A DNA stretch of 51,060 bases from Chloroflexota bacterium (GTDB lineage: Bacteria > Chloroflexota > Anaerolineae > Anaerolineales > Villigracilaceae), in assembly GCA_016235445.1 (NCBI GenBank), contig JACRLB010000025.1, forward strand, positions 1-51,060. The letters are read 5' to 3'. Positions 1 to 8,573 of the stretch are shown piece by piece. Both the position numbers and the translations under genes were made by a program. The notes under the pieces were generated by a model. It saw only the letters and a program-made list of their open reading frames with translations. It had not been told where the DNA came from and ran no database searches. How positions within the stretch are numbered: position 1 is the first letter of the stretch; each line of letters starts with the position of its first letter.

Positions 1-129
1 ATTATTGAAACCATTTACCAAACTGGACGAAAAGTCGCCGATGACTTTAAACAAACCATGCGCATTGTCTTTGACGACTTCTTACCTGCTTGGAACTATC
101 GCGCCATTCCTAATTCGATAGTTATTTAA
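1..129 (+). CDS. C-terminal end of a protein cut by the window edge (possible transposase)
   Basis: An open frame runs from base 1 to a TAA at 127-129 and encodes about 42 residues with no start in the window. The tail contains FDDFLPAWNYRAIP. A tryptophan-asparagine-tyrosine near the end is reminiscent of the C-termini of some DDE transposases, but I cannot place it in a family. It faces the next gene convergently. It could equally be the end of a hypothetical protein. Confidence 0.35.
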   Translation: MIETIYQTGRKVADDFKQTMRIVFDDFLPAWNYRAIPNSIVI

Positions 130-135
130 TTCAAA

Positions 136-414
136 TTACTCAGCGTCAAATGCTTCTGCAACCCCACGAGCCGCAGGAGAGAAGTAGGCAATTACCTCGC
201 AATGCAATCTTCCTTCTGATTCACTCCGTGTGAAAACCGCCATATCCACGGGCTTGCCAGCCTCGCCAAACGACGCAAGAAATGTTTCTTCGATCTGCGT
301 GGATAGCGTGGGCGCCCACATCCCATCACCAAGCGCTAATGAATACCAAGCGTTTATCTGCTCCATAAATGTTCCACTACGCTGAATTATCACACAAAAT
401 GCGCGACCAACCAT
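136..414 (-). CDS. Small hypothetical protein
   Basis: This frame encodes up to 92 residues. An internal ATG at 366 would give 76 residues starting MEQINAWYSLALGDG. The 414 start has an AGG-like ribosome site just upstream, the internal one only a weak site. The protein has no membrane segment or recognisable motif, is mildly acidic and ends in FDAE. Its stop lies 6 bases from the stop of the convergent left-edge fragment. No function can be assigned. Confidence 0.5.
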   Translation of the reverse strand: MVGRAFCVIIQRSGTFMEQINAWYSLALGDGMWAPTLSTQIEETFLASFGEAGKPVDMAVFTRSESEGRLHCEVIAYFSPAARGVAEAFDAE

Positions 415-461
415 TGCACCTGCCGCGAATCCAACAAATAGAATATGAACGATGATTGATC

Positions 462-1112
462 CTATTTGTGCCCCAGCCCCGCGTCGCGCGCGCGGACGAT
501 GGCTTGGGCGCGGTCCGCGACCTGTAACTTGCTGAAGATGTTGGTGATGTGGTTGCGGATGGTCTTGCCGCTCAAAACAAGCCGCTGTGCGATTTCATTG
601 TTGTTGCGACCCTCGGCGATCAGCCCCAGGATTTCGCGCTCGCGGTCGGTGAGTTCGGGGAAGAGGTCGGATGACTCGATGGGCTTGACTCCCGCAAAGT
701 AGCGCATCATGCGCTGGGCGATTGCCGCGCCGAAGACGACTCCGCCTCCTCCTACGGTTTGAATTGCTCTCAGGATTTCGGCTTTGAGCGCCCCTTTGAG
801 AAGATACCCGCGCGCGCCTGCGCGCATTGCGGTGAACACCGAGTCGTCGTCTTCGAACATGGTGAGGATGAGGATGCCAATGTGCGGACTGGTGTTGAGG
901 ATGCGACGCGTGGCTTCGATGCCGTTGACGCCTGGCATGTTGATGTCCATGAGGATGATGTCGGGTTGCAGTTCCGCGGCGAGGCGGATGGCTTCGCTCC
1001 CAGTCGCGGCGTCGCCGACGAGCGCGAGTTCGTCCGCGGATTTGAGCAAGGCGCGCAGACCGCTTCGGAAAGCGGGTTCGTCGTCGGCGATGAGGATGGA
1101 GGTTTTGTCCAT
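462..1112 (-). CDS. NarL/FixJ-type response regulator (receiver + LuxR HTH)
   Basis: This is a 216-residue two-component regulator. The receiver has the acidic pair D10-D11, the phospho-acceptor D56 in ILMDINMPG, T84 and K106. A LuxR-type helix-turn-helix occupies about residues 152-212 (LTDREREILGLIAEG, then GKTIRNHITNIFSKL). Length and layout are normal for the NarL group. It lies directly downstream of a HisKA_3-type kinase on the same strand, separated by a 45-base spacer made mostly of a heptad repeat, so the two should form a pair. Target genes cannot be told from the sequence; the small membrane genes just upstream of the kinase are possible targets. Confidence 0.93.
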   Translation of the reverse strand: MDKTSILIADDEPAFRSGLRALLKSADELALVGDAATGSEAIRLAAELQPDIILMDINMPGVNGIEATRRILNTSPHIGILILTMFEDDDSVFTAMRAGARGYLLKGALKAEILRAIQTVGGGGVVFGAAIAQRMMRYFAGVKPIESSDLFPELTDREREILGLIAEGRNNNEIAQRLVLSGKTIRNHITNIFSKLQVADRAQAIVRARDAGLGHK

Positions 1113-1126
1113 GGTAGAGAGTAGAT

Positions 1127-1174
1127 GATTGGAGATTAGAGATTAGAGATTAGAGATTAGAGATTGGAGATTGG
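1127..1174. repeat. Tandem heptad repeat (AGAGATT) in the kinase-regulator junction
   Basis: About six consecutive units of AGAGATT, some with one substitution (GGAGATT), fill the spacer between the regulator start (1112) and the kinase stop (1157-1159). They also run into the last codons of the kinase, whose C-terminal ISNL and stop codon lie within the repeat. Such a tract can change copy number and so alter the spacing or the kinase tail. Confidence 0.85.
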
Positions 1175-3256
1175 TAGTTTTGCTATGACGCGAGTTCCGT
1201 TATTTGTTGCGGATTCAACTACGCACGTTCCGCCGATTTCTTCGGCGCGTTCGCGCATCGAAGAGAGACCTACGCCTGCACGCTGAGACGGCGGGAATCC
1301 GATACCGTCATCACTTACAACGATTTCAAAATCCTGGTTTATGGCAAGGGTGACTGTGCAAGTCTTTGCGTGTGCATGACGCGCAACATTGGTCAAGGCT
1401 TCTTGAATGATGCGATATGCGGCCACTTCGACGGCGGCGGGGAGAGTTGGCAGCGAGTCGGGAGCGGAGACGGTCACTTGCAAGCCGTTCATTTGATACT
1501 GCGCCGCCTGTTCGCGGATGGCGGAGAGCAGTCCAAGTTGGTCGAGCGCGGGCGGGCGCAAGCCGTAGACGAGACGCCTGATCTCGGTGATGAGGGTTTG
1601 CGATTCGGTCATGCTTTCTTTTAGCAGGGTGCGGGCGGTTTCGGTCTCGCTGTCGAGCGCGTCCATGGCGGCTTCGAGTTTGAGAGTCTGACCTGCCAGT
1701 TTGGGTCCGAGCCCGTCGTGCAGGTCGCGGCGCAGGCGGAGGCGTTCCTCTTCGCGCGCGGCGACGATCTGTTCGCGCGAGCGCTGCAAGTCGGCGGTGA
1801 GGCGGACATTGTGGACAGCGACTCCCGTCTGCGCGGCGATGTCTTCGAGCAGGCGGCGTTCGGCGGAGGTGAAGGGTTCGTCTGCTGAACGCTGGGCGAC
1901 GCGCAATTCGCCGATGGTCTGGTGTCCGTGGGTCAACGTCAGCGTGAGAAAATGCTCGGTGGGCGAACCAGTTACGGCGGCGGTCTGAAGCGTTTTTCCA
2001 TCCGCAAGCAAAATGGCGGCGTAGGGAAGTTTGAGAGTCTGGGCAATTGTCTCCACAATCGTTGACAAAATTGATTCGGGTATTTGAGTCGATTCGAGGC
2101 GCTGGCTGAGTCGCGAGAGGACTTTGTAGGGGTCGTCGCGTTCGCCGTACATCAGGCGGTTGACGAATTGCTGTAATCGCAGGCGGAGCGGATTGACGAG
2201 CAGGGCGATGACGCCAGTGGCAAAGAGCGAGAGGAAGAAGTTGCCGCTCGATTGAATGAGCGCGCCCAACCCGCCGACGACCAAAACATAAAACGCGACG
2301 ACGAAAGCGGTGAGCGTCCCGTAGACAAGGGCGCGGTTGATGAGGATGTCAATGTTCCAAAGGCGGTGGCGCATGATGGAGAAGGCGATGGCGATTGGGA
2401 GGGCGGACACGACAAGGGAAAGGGGCATCTGCCAGAACATGTAAGCGAATGCCTGCGGGTTCGGCTGTTCCTGACCGAGCAAGTCGTAGCCTGGCACGAA
2501 GGCGCCGATGATCGAGGTAAGCGTCATCGTAAGGATGATAAGTACCACCGCGAAGACAACCCATTTTGTCTGCTGGCGTTCGATGTCATTTGAAACGCGC
2601 CGATAACGATAGACCTGGCTGAACATCCACGTTGCCCAAAAAAATCCAACAACTGAGCCGAACAACCAGGGCGACCAGTTGAGCGGGTTCCACGGAGAGT
2701 CTGGCAGGAAGTTCCATACCGTGCAGATGGGAGTCCAGATGAGCGCAAGCCAGCGCATCCAGCCTGGAACGAAACGCCCAGTGGGAAATAGATAGAAGAA
2801 CAGGGCAAAGGTGATCCAGGATAACGCGCCGAAGGACTTGTGGAGGAAATCGAAAGAGGGATGCGTACCGACCAGCGCGCCAATCGTCGGAGTGATGGTG
2901 CCGCTTCCGACGCCGAAGACGACGAGGAAGAGCGAGGTGAGCAGGGCGATGCGCTCATCCCCGCAGCGCTTGAAGATGATGAAGCCGACGATGGCGAATG
3001 GCGCGGCGATGACGATTTCCCAGAACATCGTGTACGCGGCAAAAAAAGTCGGCGCGATTCCGAGCGCGTTCAGGTTGGAAAGGTTCGTCGGGGATGGATG
3101 AGTCAACTGTATCCAGCGAAACGGCAAGGCGACAAGAAAGGTGAAGGTTGCCGTCACGCAGACGACCAGCCACAGTGAGCGGGCGACCGTGAGGGCGCGC
3201 CCGCTCAAGCGGATCACATTTACAGATGGGCTGTGGGTGAGAGTTGATCCGTTCAT
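1157..3256 (-). CDS. Multi-pass membrane sensor histidine kinase (HisKA_3 type)
   Basis: This is a 699-residue sensor kinase. The first ~360 residues contain about eight or nine hydrophobic membrane segments and no large extracytoplasmic loop, so the stimulus is probably sensed within or near the membrane. A GAF-like region follows (about 375-500). The dimerisation and phosphoacceptor helix has RLRRDLHDGLGPKL with the histidine at residue 513, the HisKA_3 pattern of NarX/DegS-type kinases. The C-terminal HATPase_c domain shows the expected N box (IIQEALTNVARHA) and a DDGIGFP glycine box. It is upstream of and co-oriented with the regulator at 462-1112. The last residues are encoded by the heptad repeat. 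Confidence 0.92.
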   Translation of the reverse strand: MNGSTLTHSPSVNVIRLSGRALTVARSLWLVVCVTATFTFLVALPFRWIQLTHPSPTNLSNLNALGIAPTFFAAYTMFWEIVIAAPFAIVGFIIFKRCGDERIALLTSLFLVVFGVGSGTITPTIGALVGTHPSFDFLHKSFGALSWITFALFFYLFPTGRFVPGWMRWLALIWTPICTVWNFLPDSPWNPLNWSPWLFGSVVGFFWATWMFSQVYRYRRVSNDIERQQTKWVVFAVVLIILTMTLTSIIGAFVPGYDLLGQEQPNPQAFAYMFWQMPLSLVVSALPIAIAFSIMRHRLWNIDILINRALVYGTLTAFVVAFYVLVVGGLGALIQSSGNFFLSLFATGVIALLVNPLRLRLQQFVNRLMYGERDDPYKVLSRLSQRLESTQIPESILSTIVETIAQTLKLPYAAILLADGKTLQTAAVTGSPTEHFLTLTLTHGHQTIGELRVAQRSADEPFTSAERRLLEDIAAQTGVAVHNVRLTADLQRSREQIVAAREEERLRLRRDLHDGLGPKLAGQTLKLEAAMDALDSETETARTLLKESMTESQTLITEIRRLVYGLRPPALDQLGLLSAIREQAAQYQMNGLQVTVSAPDSLPTLPAAVEVAAYRIIQEALTNVARHAHAKTCTVTLAINQDFEIVVSDDGIGFPPSQRAGVGLSSMRERAEEIGGTCVVESATNNGTRVIAKLPISNL

Positions 3257-3391
3257 GATCTGAAGTTGGGACTATGCAAATGTAACATGAATTTATGGGA
3301 ACATGTCAATGAAAATCTTTCACCAGATAAGCGCTGCTTTCTTGGAATGAGAAACAGGACGCTCTTTTTATTTTGCAGAGCAGGTCTCTTT

Positions 3392-3961
3392 TCATGATTT
3401 GCCTTCTTTGAGTAGTATGCGGCTTGTCCAACCGAGCCAGATCACATAACCGAGCACAAAGGCAAGGTACGTCCCCATGATGGCAGGCAGGTTGGCGGGA
3501 TCGTTCGGCGCGCTCCAACTGCCGCCGTCCATTTTGATGACGAGAGAATTGGCGAACCCAGCCGCGCCTGTGAGGATTCCAATGACAGCAAGGATGCGCG
3601 AGATACCCTGTGTTTGAAAATAGACTATGCCAAAGAGCGGGCAAGCCACCACCAGGACAAGCGTCTCGCCGAAGTCGCCAATTCCATAGAAGGATGGCGA
3701 GAATGTGCCAAACAGGAACAGCGCGTTTCCGCCAATCCCAGCAATCAACGCAAGCAGGCTGAACAATGGCGCGGACTCGCGACAGCGAAGATAAGCGGCA
3801 TAGAAAAGGAGGATGGAACCCAGCCCGATGATCCAACTGAGGACATGGGTCATCAACGATCTGTTTCCGCTGGGGTCAGTGGTGAAGTAAAGGGCGAAGG
3901 TTGCAACAACAACTACAATGCCAAGAATTCCGCCGAGACGATAGATGGATTTGGTTGACAT
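3392..3961 (-). CDS. Six-helix membrane protein (DUF4386-like)
   Basis: This 189-residue, very hydrophobic protein has about six membrane helices and no signal peptide separate from the first helix. It opens MSTKSIYRLGGILGIV, which resembles the opening of the protein at 4860-5393 (MSNTNLYRLAGWSAIL). The two are probably members of one family of the DUF4386 style. No catalytic or metal-binding residues stand out. It is part of a minus-strand row of small membrane genes upstream of the kinase at 1157-3256. The function is unknown. Confidence 0.75.
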   Translation of the reverse strand: MSTKSIYRLGGILGIVVVVATFALYFTTDPSGNRSLMTHVLSWIIGLGSILLFYAAYLRCRESAPLFSLLALIAGIGGNALFLFGTFSPSFYGIGDFGETLVLVVACPLFGIVYFQTQGISRILAVIGILTGAAGFANSLVIKMDGGSWSAPNDPANLPAIMGTYLAFVLGYVIWLGWTSRILLKEGKS

Positions 3962-3981
3962 AATTTTCTCCTAAGGTGAAT

Positions 3982-4446
3982 TTATGGGTTTTCAGCGGTA
4001 TGAAGAATGACAACGGGGATCGTCCGTTCAGTTAATTTTTCATATACCTTGAAAACAGGTTGTTCCTCCCTGAGGATATTCCACAAACTCGCGCGTTCCT
4101 CTCCGCTGGCTTCACGCGCCGAGACCGTCGTTTTCAGGCTTCCAACTTCCACGACAGCATTGGGCGATGTCTTCAAATTCAGATACCACAGCGGAAGTTT
4201 GTCATTGCCCGAGTTGGTAGCCGCAACAATGAAGTCCCTTCCATTGGGATAATACATGACAGGATGTGTCCGCTGGATGCCGCTTTTTCGTCCCGTTGTG
4301 GTGAGCAAAAGGATTTTGAGGTTTCCGCCAGGCGTTTTGTTGAAAAGCCGTCCGCCAGTGAGACGATAGATCAGAATGTTCAAACGATACGGCGCGAATC
4401 GGCTAAATTTCGCGGCAAGCTCCATGCGTTTATCTGCGTTTGACAT
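3982..4446 (-). CDS. Deazaflavin/F420-dependent nitroreductase-family protein
   Basis: This is a 154-residue protein starting MSNADKRMELAAKFSRF. I chose the start at 4446 because it gives the usual family length and has an AAGG-type ribosome site; the frame stays open upstream to 4524. The core LLLTTTGRKSGIQRTHPVMYY followed by NSGNDKLPLWYLNLKTSP is the pattern of the DUF385/DDN family of split-barrel proteins that bind deazaflavin F420 or flavin. The substrate is unknown. The downstream gene starts 21 bases after its stop, so co-transcription with the small membrane genes is likely. Confidence 0.82.
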   Translation of the reverse strand: MSNADKRMELAAKFSRFAPYRLNILIYRLTGGRLFNKTPGGNLKILLLTTTGRKSGIQRTHPVMYYPNGRDFIVAATNSGNDKLPLWYLNLKTSPNAVVEVGSLKTTVSAREASGEERASLWNILREEQPVFKVYEKLTERTIPVVILHTAENP

Positions 4447-4468
4447 GATTTCGCCTTGAGTAGGAAGT

Positions 4469-4825
4469 CTAACTTCCACTGGAAGACATATTCGCGCGAC
4501 CGACGAGGAAGAACCCGATGGCAACGATCAGCCACAACGTCGGCGGGATGTAGCCCGCGGGCGAGTCCAGGAAGAGTCCGTTCCACTGGGCATAGTAGGC
4601 GACGAGGCTCACGAAGAAACTGGAGAGGAAGCCCGCCATGAAAATCGCGTTCCGCGCCGTGGACGCCGCTTCATTGCGCGTCATCAAGAACAACGCGCCG
4701 AGCGACATGCAGAAAATGCTGTAGGCATACGCGATAAAGTCAAAGCCGCTGACCATGAAAAAGCCCGCGAGTCCGTCCAGCAGGAAGTAGACGCCAGCGA
4801 TGGTGAGGAAGAGTTTTGGTTTCAT
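4469..4825 (-). CDS. Four-helix membrane protein
   Basis: This 118-residue protein starts MKPKLFLTIAGVYFLLDG and has four hydrophobic helices with short loops. Its arrangement resembles the other small membrane proteins around it, but no family could be named with confidence. It lies between the nitroreductase-like gene and the DUF4386-like gene at 4860-5393, all on the minus strand with gaps below 40 bases, which suggests one transcript. The function is unknown. Confidence 0.72.
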   Translation of the reverse strand: MKPKLFLTIAGVYFLLDGLAGFFMVSGFDFIAYAYSIFCMSLGALFLMTRNEAASTARNAIFMAGFLSSFFVSLVAYYAQWNGLFLDSPAGYIPPTLWLIVAIGFFLVGRANMSSSGS

Positions 4826-4859
4826 TTCATTTTCTCATTTGATTTGTTTTGCAACGCTG

Positions 4860-5393
4860 CTACGCCGCTGCCATGACCGATTTGGATGAGGTGAAGAAGC
4901 GCCAAATTCCGACCGACCACACAATCCACGCAGCGAACAACACCATCGGGATGGCGCTTGCCACGCCGACCTGACCCAGCGCGCTTGCGCCCGCAGTCGC
5001 GAGGCTGGCAAATCCCACCACATACGCGCAGACCGCCAGCCAGCGCGGCATTTGCGCGTTGCCATAGCCGAGGTAGCCGACCAGCAGGAAGGTTGTTCCA
5101 TAGATCACGCTCGTGACCATGCCCATCGGGGTGTCAGGTCCCATGCCGAGATTCTCAAGGATCAACCCGACGGTGGCGCATATCAACATTGCCAGACTCA
5201 AGGCAGGGGCTTGCGGACGATGAAAGACATAGATTCCGTACAGCGCGAAGATGGTGAATAACGCGGCGATAATGGACACGACCATGAAGGCTCCGCTACG
5301 TCCGCCGCCGATCAGGGCAAACATTCCGAAACTGAACAGGATGCTGAGGATGGCAGACCATCCCGCCAAACGATACAAGTTTGTGTTGGACAT
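4860..5393 (-). CDS. Six-helix membrane protein (DUF4386-like), paralogue of 3392-3961
   Basis: The 177-residue protein starts at the ATG at 5393 (MSNTNLYRLAGWSAIL). An upstream in-frame start at 5456 would add 21 non-hydrophobic residues and is less likely, since the internal start has GGAGAATG just upstream. About six membrane helices are visible. The N-terminal tyrosine-arginine-leucine motif and the helix pattern match the protein at 3392-3961. It is the first gene of the minus-strand group. A 199-base region separates it from the divergent gene at 5593 and should hold both promoters. Confidence 0.75.
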   Translation of the reverse strand: MSNTNLYRLAGWSAILSILFSFGMFALIGGGRSGAFMVVSIIAALFTIFALYGIYVFHRPQAPALSLAMLICATVGLILENLGMGPDTPMGMVTSVIYGTTFLLVGYLGYGNAQMPRWLAVCAYVVGFASLATAGASALGQVGVASAIPMVLFAAWIVWSVGIWRFFTSSKSVMAAA

Positions 5394-5592
5394 TTCATTC
5401 TCCTTTTGGTTGATTAGGTTGCGGACAGTATAGAGGAGGAGTTGTCCCTTTGTCATGGGACTGGTGTCCCGATTTGGGTGGGACTGTGAAATGAAGTTTT
5501 AAAACTCATCACATCAAAACAGGATTCATAGCGTCATTCTCTCCCTCCTCATAAGAGTTAAAAAACCTCGCAACCAGCGGTAGAATGAAGGT

Positions 5593-6675
5593 ATGAAATC
5601 ACTTCCTAACCGCTTTCCATTGCCGTTTCTGTTTCTCGCCATTCTCGCATTACTCGCCGCGCTGTGGGCGGGACTGATGCGCCTCGGATGGCAACTCCCC
5701 ACGTTGACTCCATCTCTCGCACTGGCGCATGGTCCGCTCATGATCTCTGGATTTTTGGGGACGCTCATCACGCTGGAGCGCGCCGTTGCCATGCAGAGAA
5801 AATGGATGTACCTGCCTCCGCTTCTTGCCGGACTGGGATGGCTGGTCACTGTTCTCATGCCTTCTCCTCCGCTGGGACCGATTCTCCTCACTCTCGCCAG
5901 CCTCGGCGGGGTTGCCATTCTGATCGAGATGACGCGTCGCGAAACTGCTTCGCACACTATTACCATGTTGCTTGGTATGTTGGCATGGTTTACAGGCAAC
6001 CTACTTTGGTTGTTTGGTTGGCAGATTTTTCAAGTAGTTTTCTTCTGGCAGGCATTTCTTGTTCTCACGATTGCAGGTGAACGATTGGAGCTGAGCCGTG
6101 TCCTGCGTCCTTCAAATAAAAGTCAAACCTTGTTCGGAGGTATTGTCTTCATCTTTCTTGCAGGCATCATCGTTTCCGTTTTCAATCCGCAGATCGGCAC
6201 ACGTCTGAACGGCGCGGCATTGCTTTTTCTGGCGATCTGGTCTGTTCAGAATGACATTGCATGGCGCAACCTGAACCATAAACTTCCGCTCACGCGTTAC
6301 ATTGCGCGTTGTCTCGCATTAGGGTTCGTGTGGCTCGGCGTCGGCGGGGGATTAAGCCTGGTGTTTGGCGCGCAAGTTGCAGGTCCAAGATATGATGCGG
6401 TTCTGCACGTCGTCTTCGTCGGCTTTGTCATTTCGATGATCTTCGGTCACGCACCGATCATCTTCCCCGCCATTCTGGGAGTGCCGATCAAATTCCAGCC
6501 TGGGTTTTACATTCATCTGATTTTATTGCACGCTTCGCTGGCATTGCGCGTGCTCGCTGATTATGCCAACTGGCACACGCTTCGCATGTGGGGTGGACTG
6601 TTGAATGAGGTTGCAATCCTGCTATTCATCGGCATGACGGTCTATTCTGTTCGAAAGAGTGTCTCAGGAAAATAA
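5593..6675 (+). CDS. NnrS/haem-copper-like polytopic membrane protein
   Basis: This 360-residue protein has about ten to twelve membrane helices. Two helices carry a histidine a fixed distance before a glycine: H46 in LAHGPLMISGFLGTL and H272 in LHVVFVGFVISMIFG. H286, H308 and H313 follow nearby. This layout resembles NnrS and haem-copper subunit I relatives, in which such histidines bind haem or metal, and NnrS proteins are linked to nitric-oxide stress. The assignment is by pattern only. It leads a plus-strand run that includes two half-size relatives and a Crp/Fnr regulator, which suits a role in nitrogen-oxide metabolism. Confidence 0.68.
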   Translation: MKSLPNRFPLPFLFLAILALLAALWAGLMRLGWQLPTLTPSLALAHGPLMISGFLGTLITLERAVAMQRKWMYLPPLLAGLGWLVTVLMPSPPLGPILLTLASLGGVAILIEMTRRETASHTITMLLGMLAWFTGNLLWLFGWQIFQVVFFWQAFLVLTIAGERLELSRVLRPSNKSQTLFGGIVFIFLAGIIVSVFNPQIGTRLNGAALLFLAIWSVQNDIAWRNLNHKLPLTRYIARCLALGFVWLGVGGGLSLVFGAQVAGPRYDAVLHVVFVGFVISMIFGHAPIIFPAILGVPIKFQPGFYIHLILLHASLALRVLADYANWHTLRMWGGLLNEVAILLFIGMTVYSVRKSVSGK

Positions 6676-6677
6676 CC

Positions 6678-7076
6678 ATGCCATTGCTCACGCGCACATT
6701 CATCAAAACCGCGCTGGTCTGTCTCGCACTCGCGCTCGTGCTTGGCATTCTTTTGGCATCAGGTGTGACGAACGGTTTGTTTCCTGTATATATTCATCTG
6801 CTTGTCTTTGGCTGGCTGACGCAATTGATCTTTGGCGTAGTCTTCTGGATGTTTCCAAAATATTCCAACGAACTCCCACGTGGACACGAATCCCTGGGTT
6901 GGATCGCTTATACCGCGTTGAATATCGGCTTGCTTCTTCGCGCAATCGCTGAACCAATGCAGGCAATGCAGCCGAGCAATTTATATGGCGGGTTGTTGAT
7001 CGCTTCGGCAATTTTGCAATGGCTTGCGGGAGTCGCCTTTATTGCCAACACCTGGCGGCGGATCAAGGAAAAGTAA
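6678..7076 (+). CDS. Half-size haem-copper-like membrane protein A
   Basis: This 132-residue protein has four membrane helices. The second carries YIHLLVFGWLTQLIFG followed by FWMFP, which resembles the histidine-bearing helix of cbb3-type cytochrome oxidase subunit I. The usual family is several times longer. The start follows the stop of the preceding gene by two bases and its own stop abuts the next ATG, so it is translated as part of one operon. It may pair with the next protein to rebuild a larger bundle. A catalytic site cannot be shown. Confidence 0.65.
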   Translation: MPLLTRTFIKTALVCLALALVLGILLASGVTNGLFPVYIHLLVFGWLTQLIFGVVFWMFPKYSNELPRGHESLGWIAYTALNIGLLLRAIAEPMQAMQPSNLYGGLLIASAILQWLAGVAFIANTWRRIKEK

Positions 7077-7481
7077 ATGCCGCGCCTGAGTGTCTGGTTT
7101 GTGCGATTTTCGTTCGTCCATCTCTTGATTGGATTGACCTTTGGCGGACTTATTCTGGCGAATAAAGGATTCCCGTTCGCATCCTGGACCTGGAGCCTGT
7201 TACCCGCTCACATGGAATCCCTGCTCCTCGGCTGGATGGCGCAACTAGCGATGGGCATGGCATTTTGGATTCTGCCGCGCTTCAGGTACGGCGCGGCGCG
7301 TGGCAATGTTAATTTTGTTTGGGGTGCGCTGATATTGTTGAATGTAGGGATTGTGATGGTCGCGATGCAACCTCTGATCAGCATGAGTTGGATTGTTTTG
7401 ACGGGACGTATCCTGGAAACATCCAGCATATTACTTTTCATCCTTGCGTCATGGCGTAGAGTCAAGCCGATGGAAACATAA
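7077..7481 (+). CDS. Half-size haem-copper-like membrane protein B
   Basis: This 134-residue protein has four membrane helices. Its second helix has AHMESLLLGWMAQLAMG followed by FWILPR, matching protein A except that the histidine is two residues further from the glycine. That longer spacing is also seen at H46 of the 360-residue protein upstream. The ATG at 7077 directly follows the TAA of protein A. The pair look like tandem paralogues or the two halves of a split protein. Haem or metal binding is inferred only. Confidence 0.65.
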   Translation: MPRLSVWFVRFSFVHLLIGLTFGGLILANKGFPFASWTWSLLPAHMESLLLGWMAQLAMGMAFWILPRFRYGAARGNVNFVWGALILLNVGIVMVAMQPLISMSWIVLTGRILETSSILLFILASWRRVKPMET

Positions 7482-7492
7482 CAGGATTCAGA

Positions 7493-8176
7493 ATGCAAAC
7501 TGATATTCTTCTCAAACGATTGCAGACCTTCGAGTTCCTGCGCGGACTCGATCGCGAGACTTTGGCTGTATTAGCAAGGAGCGCGGTGTGGAAAGTTTTC
7601 GCGCCTGATGCAGTTGTGTTCTGGGAAGGAGATACGGAAACCAATTTGTATTACCTGCAATACGGTTCATTGAAAGTATTGAAGACCTCCCCCGATGGAC
7701 GTGAGCAGGTTTTGCGTTTTCTGGATGCGGGCGAAATATTTAATGAGATCGGCGTGTTTGCAAAGCGGGCAAATCCTGCCACTGCGATTGCTTTGGAAGA
7801 ATCAGGAATCTGGTTACTGCCGCGTCAGGCATTGGAAGATGTCTTATTGGCGCATCCACGCACGGCGTTGCAGATCATGGAAAGCATGGCAGACCGTTTC
7901 ATCAGTTTGGTGGCGTTAACCGCAGATCTGTCCCTGCGGACGGTGGAAGCGCGGTTCGCCAAACTTTTGTTGGAGCAAGCCGAGGGGGATGTGATCGAAC
8001 GGCGCCGCTGGACAAATCAGACAGAAATGGCTGCGCATCTCGGCACAGTGCCAGATGTGTTAAGCCGCGTCATCCGCGAGTTGACGAAGGCGGGGTTAAT
8101 CGAAATGGATAAACATCAAATCCGCATTCTGAATCGTGCAGGTTTGGCGGAGCGGGCAAGGCTTCAGGGTAAATAA
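7493..8176 (+). CDS. Crp/Fnr-family transcriptional regulator
   Basis: This 227-residue protein has a cyclic-nucleotide-binding-type beta barrel (about residues 15-130), a long dimer helix and a C-terminal winged helix (TEMAAHLGTVPDVLSRVIREL, then KAGLIEMDKHQIRI). There is no N-terminal cysteine cluster, so it is not an oxygen-sensing Fnr with an iron-sulphur cluster. The barrel could bind haem or another ligand, as in Dnr/NnrR-type NO regulators, but no ligand residue proves this. It begins 11 bases after the membrane gene pair, so it probably controls its own operon and perhaps the facing nar locus. Confidence 0.9.
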   Translation: MQTDILLKRLQTFEFLRGLDRETLAVLARSAVWKVFAPDAVVFWEGDTETNLYYLQYGSLKVLKTSPDGREQVLRFLDAGEIFNEIGVFAKRANPATAIALEESGIWLLPRQALEDVLLAHPRTALQIMESMADRFISLVALTADLSLRTVEARFAKLLLEQAEGDVIERRRWTNQTEMAAHLGTVPDVLSRVIRELTKAGLIEMDKHQIRILNRAGLAERARLQGK

Positions 8177-8193
8177 AAGCCTGGGAGCAAAAA

Positions 8194-8209
8194 CCCGACA
8201 AAAGTCGGG
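8194..8209. other. Short hairpin between the crp and cupin genes
   Basis: CCCGAC and GTCGGG pair around an AAAA loop. There is no T run after it on the plus strand. On the minus strand the stem is followed by TTTTTG, so it would look like a terminator only for antisense transcription. On the plus strand it may be an attenuating or processing stem. Confidence 0.5.
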
Positions 8210-8260
8210 GCGCGAGGCGGGGGGAAAGGTTAAAGTCAGGCATATCCAAAAGGAGACGAT

Positions 8261-8572
8261 ATGTCCGACATCTATTTTTCAGACACAAAATCAAAAGCTG
8301 TTTTTTCGACAGAGGGTCCCAAACCGCAGTTCCTGATCGACGCGCCGCAATTCAAGGCGCTGGTCGTGGGATTGGAAGCAGGCGGACAAATTCCCGTTCA
8401 CCCTGGTGAGGCGGCGATGTATCACTTTCTCGAAGGCGAGGGACTGATGACCGTTGACGATGAAGCCTTCGCCATCAAGCCTGGCGTGACAGTGGTGGTG
8501 CCGAGCGGCGCGAAACGCGGCATGAATGCAAAGACGCGCGTTATCTTTCTCGGTTCAAAAGGGGAGAAATAA
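8261..8572 (+). CDS. Single-domain cupin protein
   Basis: This 103-residue protein has the small beta-barrel cupin fold, seen as a glycine-rich first motif (GGQIPVHPGEAAMYHFLEG) and a second motif around PGVTVVVPSGAKRG. H52/H60-type residues in the first motif could bind one metal ion, but the second motif lacks the usual histidine, so binding may be incomplete or absent. AGGAG lies just before the ATG. It sits between the Crp/Fnr gene and cytochrome b561. The substrate is unknown. Confidence 0.78.
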   Translation: MSDIYFSDTKSKAVFSTEGPKPQFLIDAPQFKALVVGLEAGGQIPVHPGEAAMYHFLEGEGLMTVDDEAFAIKPGVTVVVPSGAKRGMNAKTRVIFLGSKGEK

Positions 8573-8573
8573 C

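Noticed and set aside
3306-3836. Long open frame of 176 residues overlapping the membrane gene at 3392-3961
   Set aside because: It lies in another frame of the same strand over a gene with clear membrane helices, and its composition (many H, R, C, W) is that of a shadow frame.
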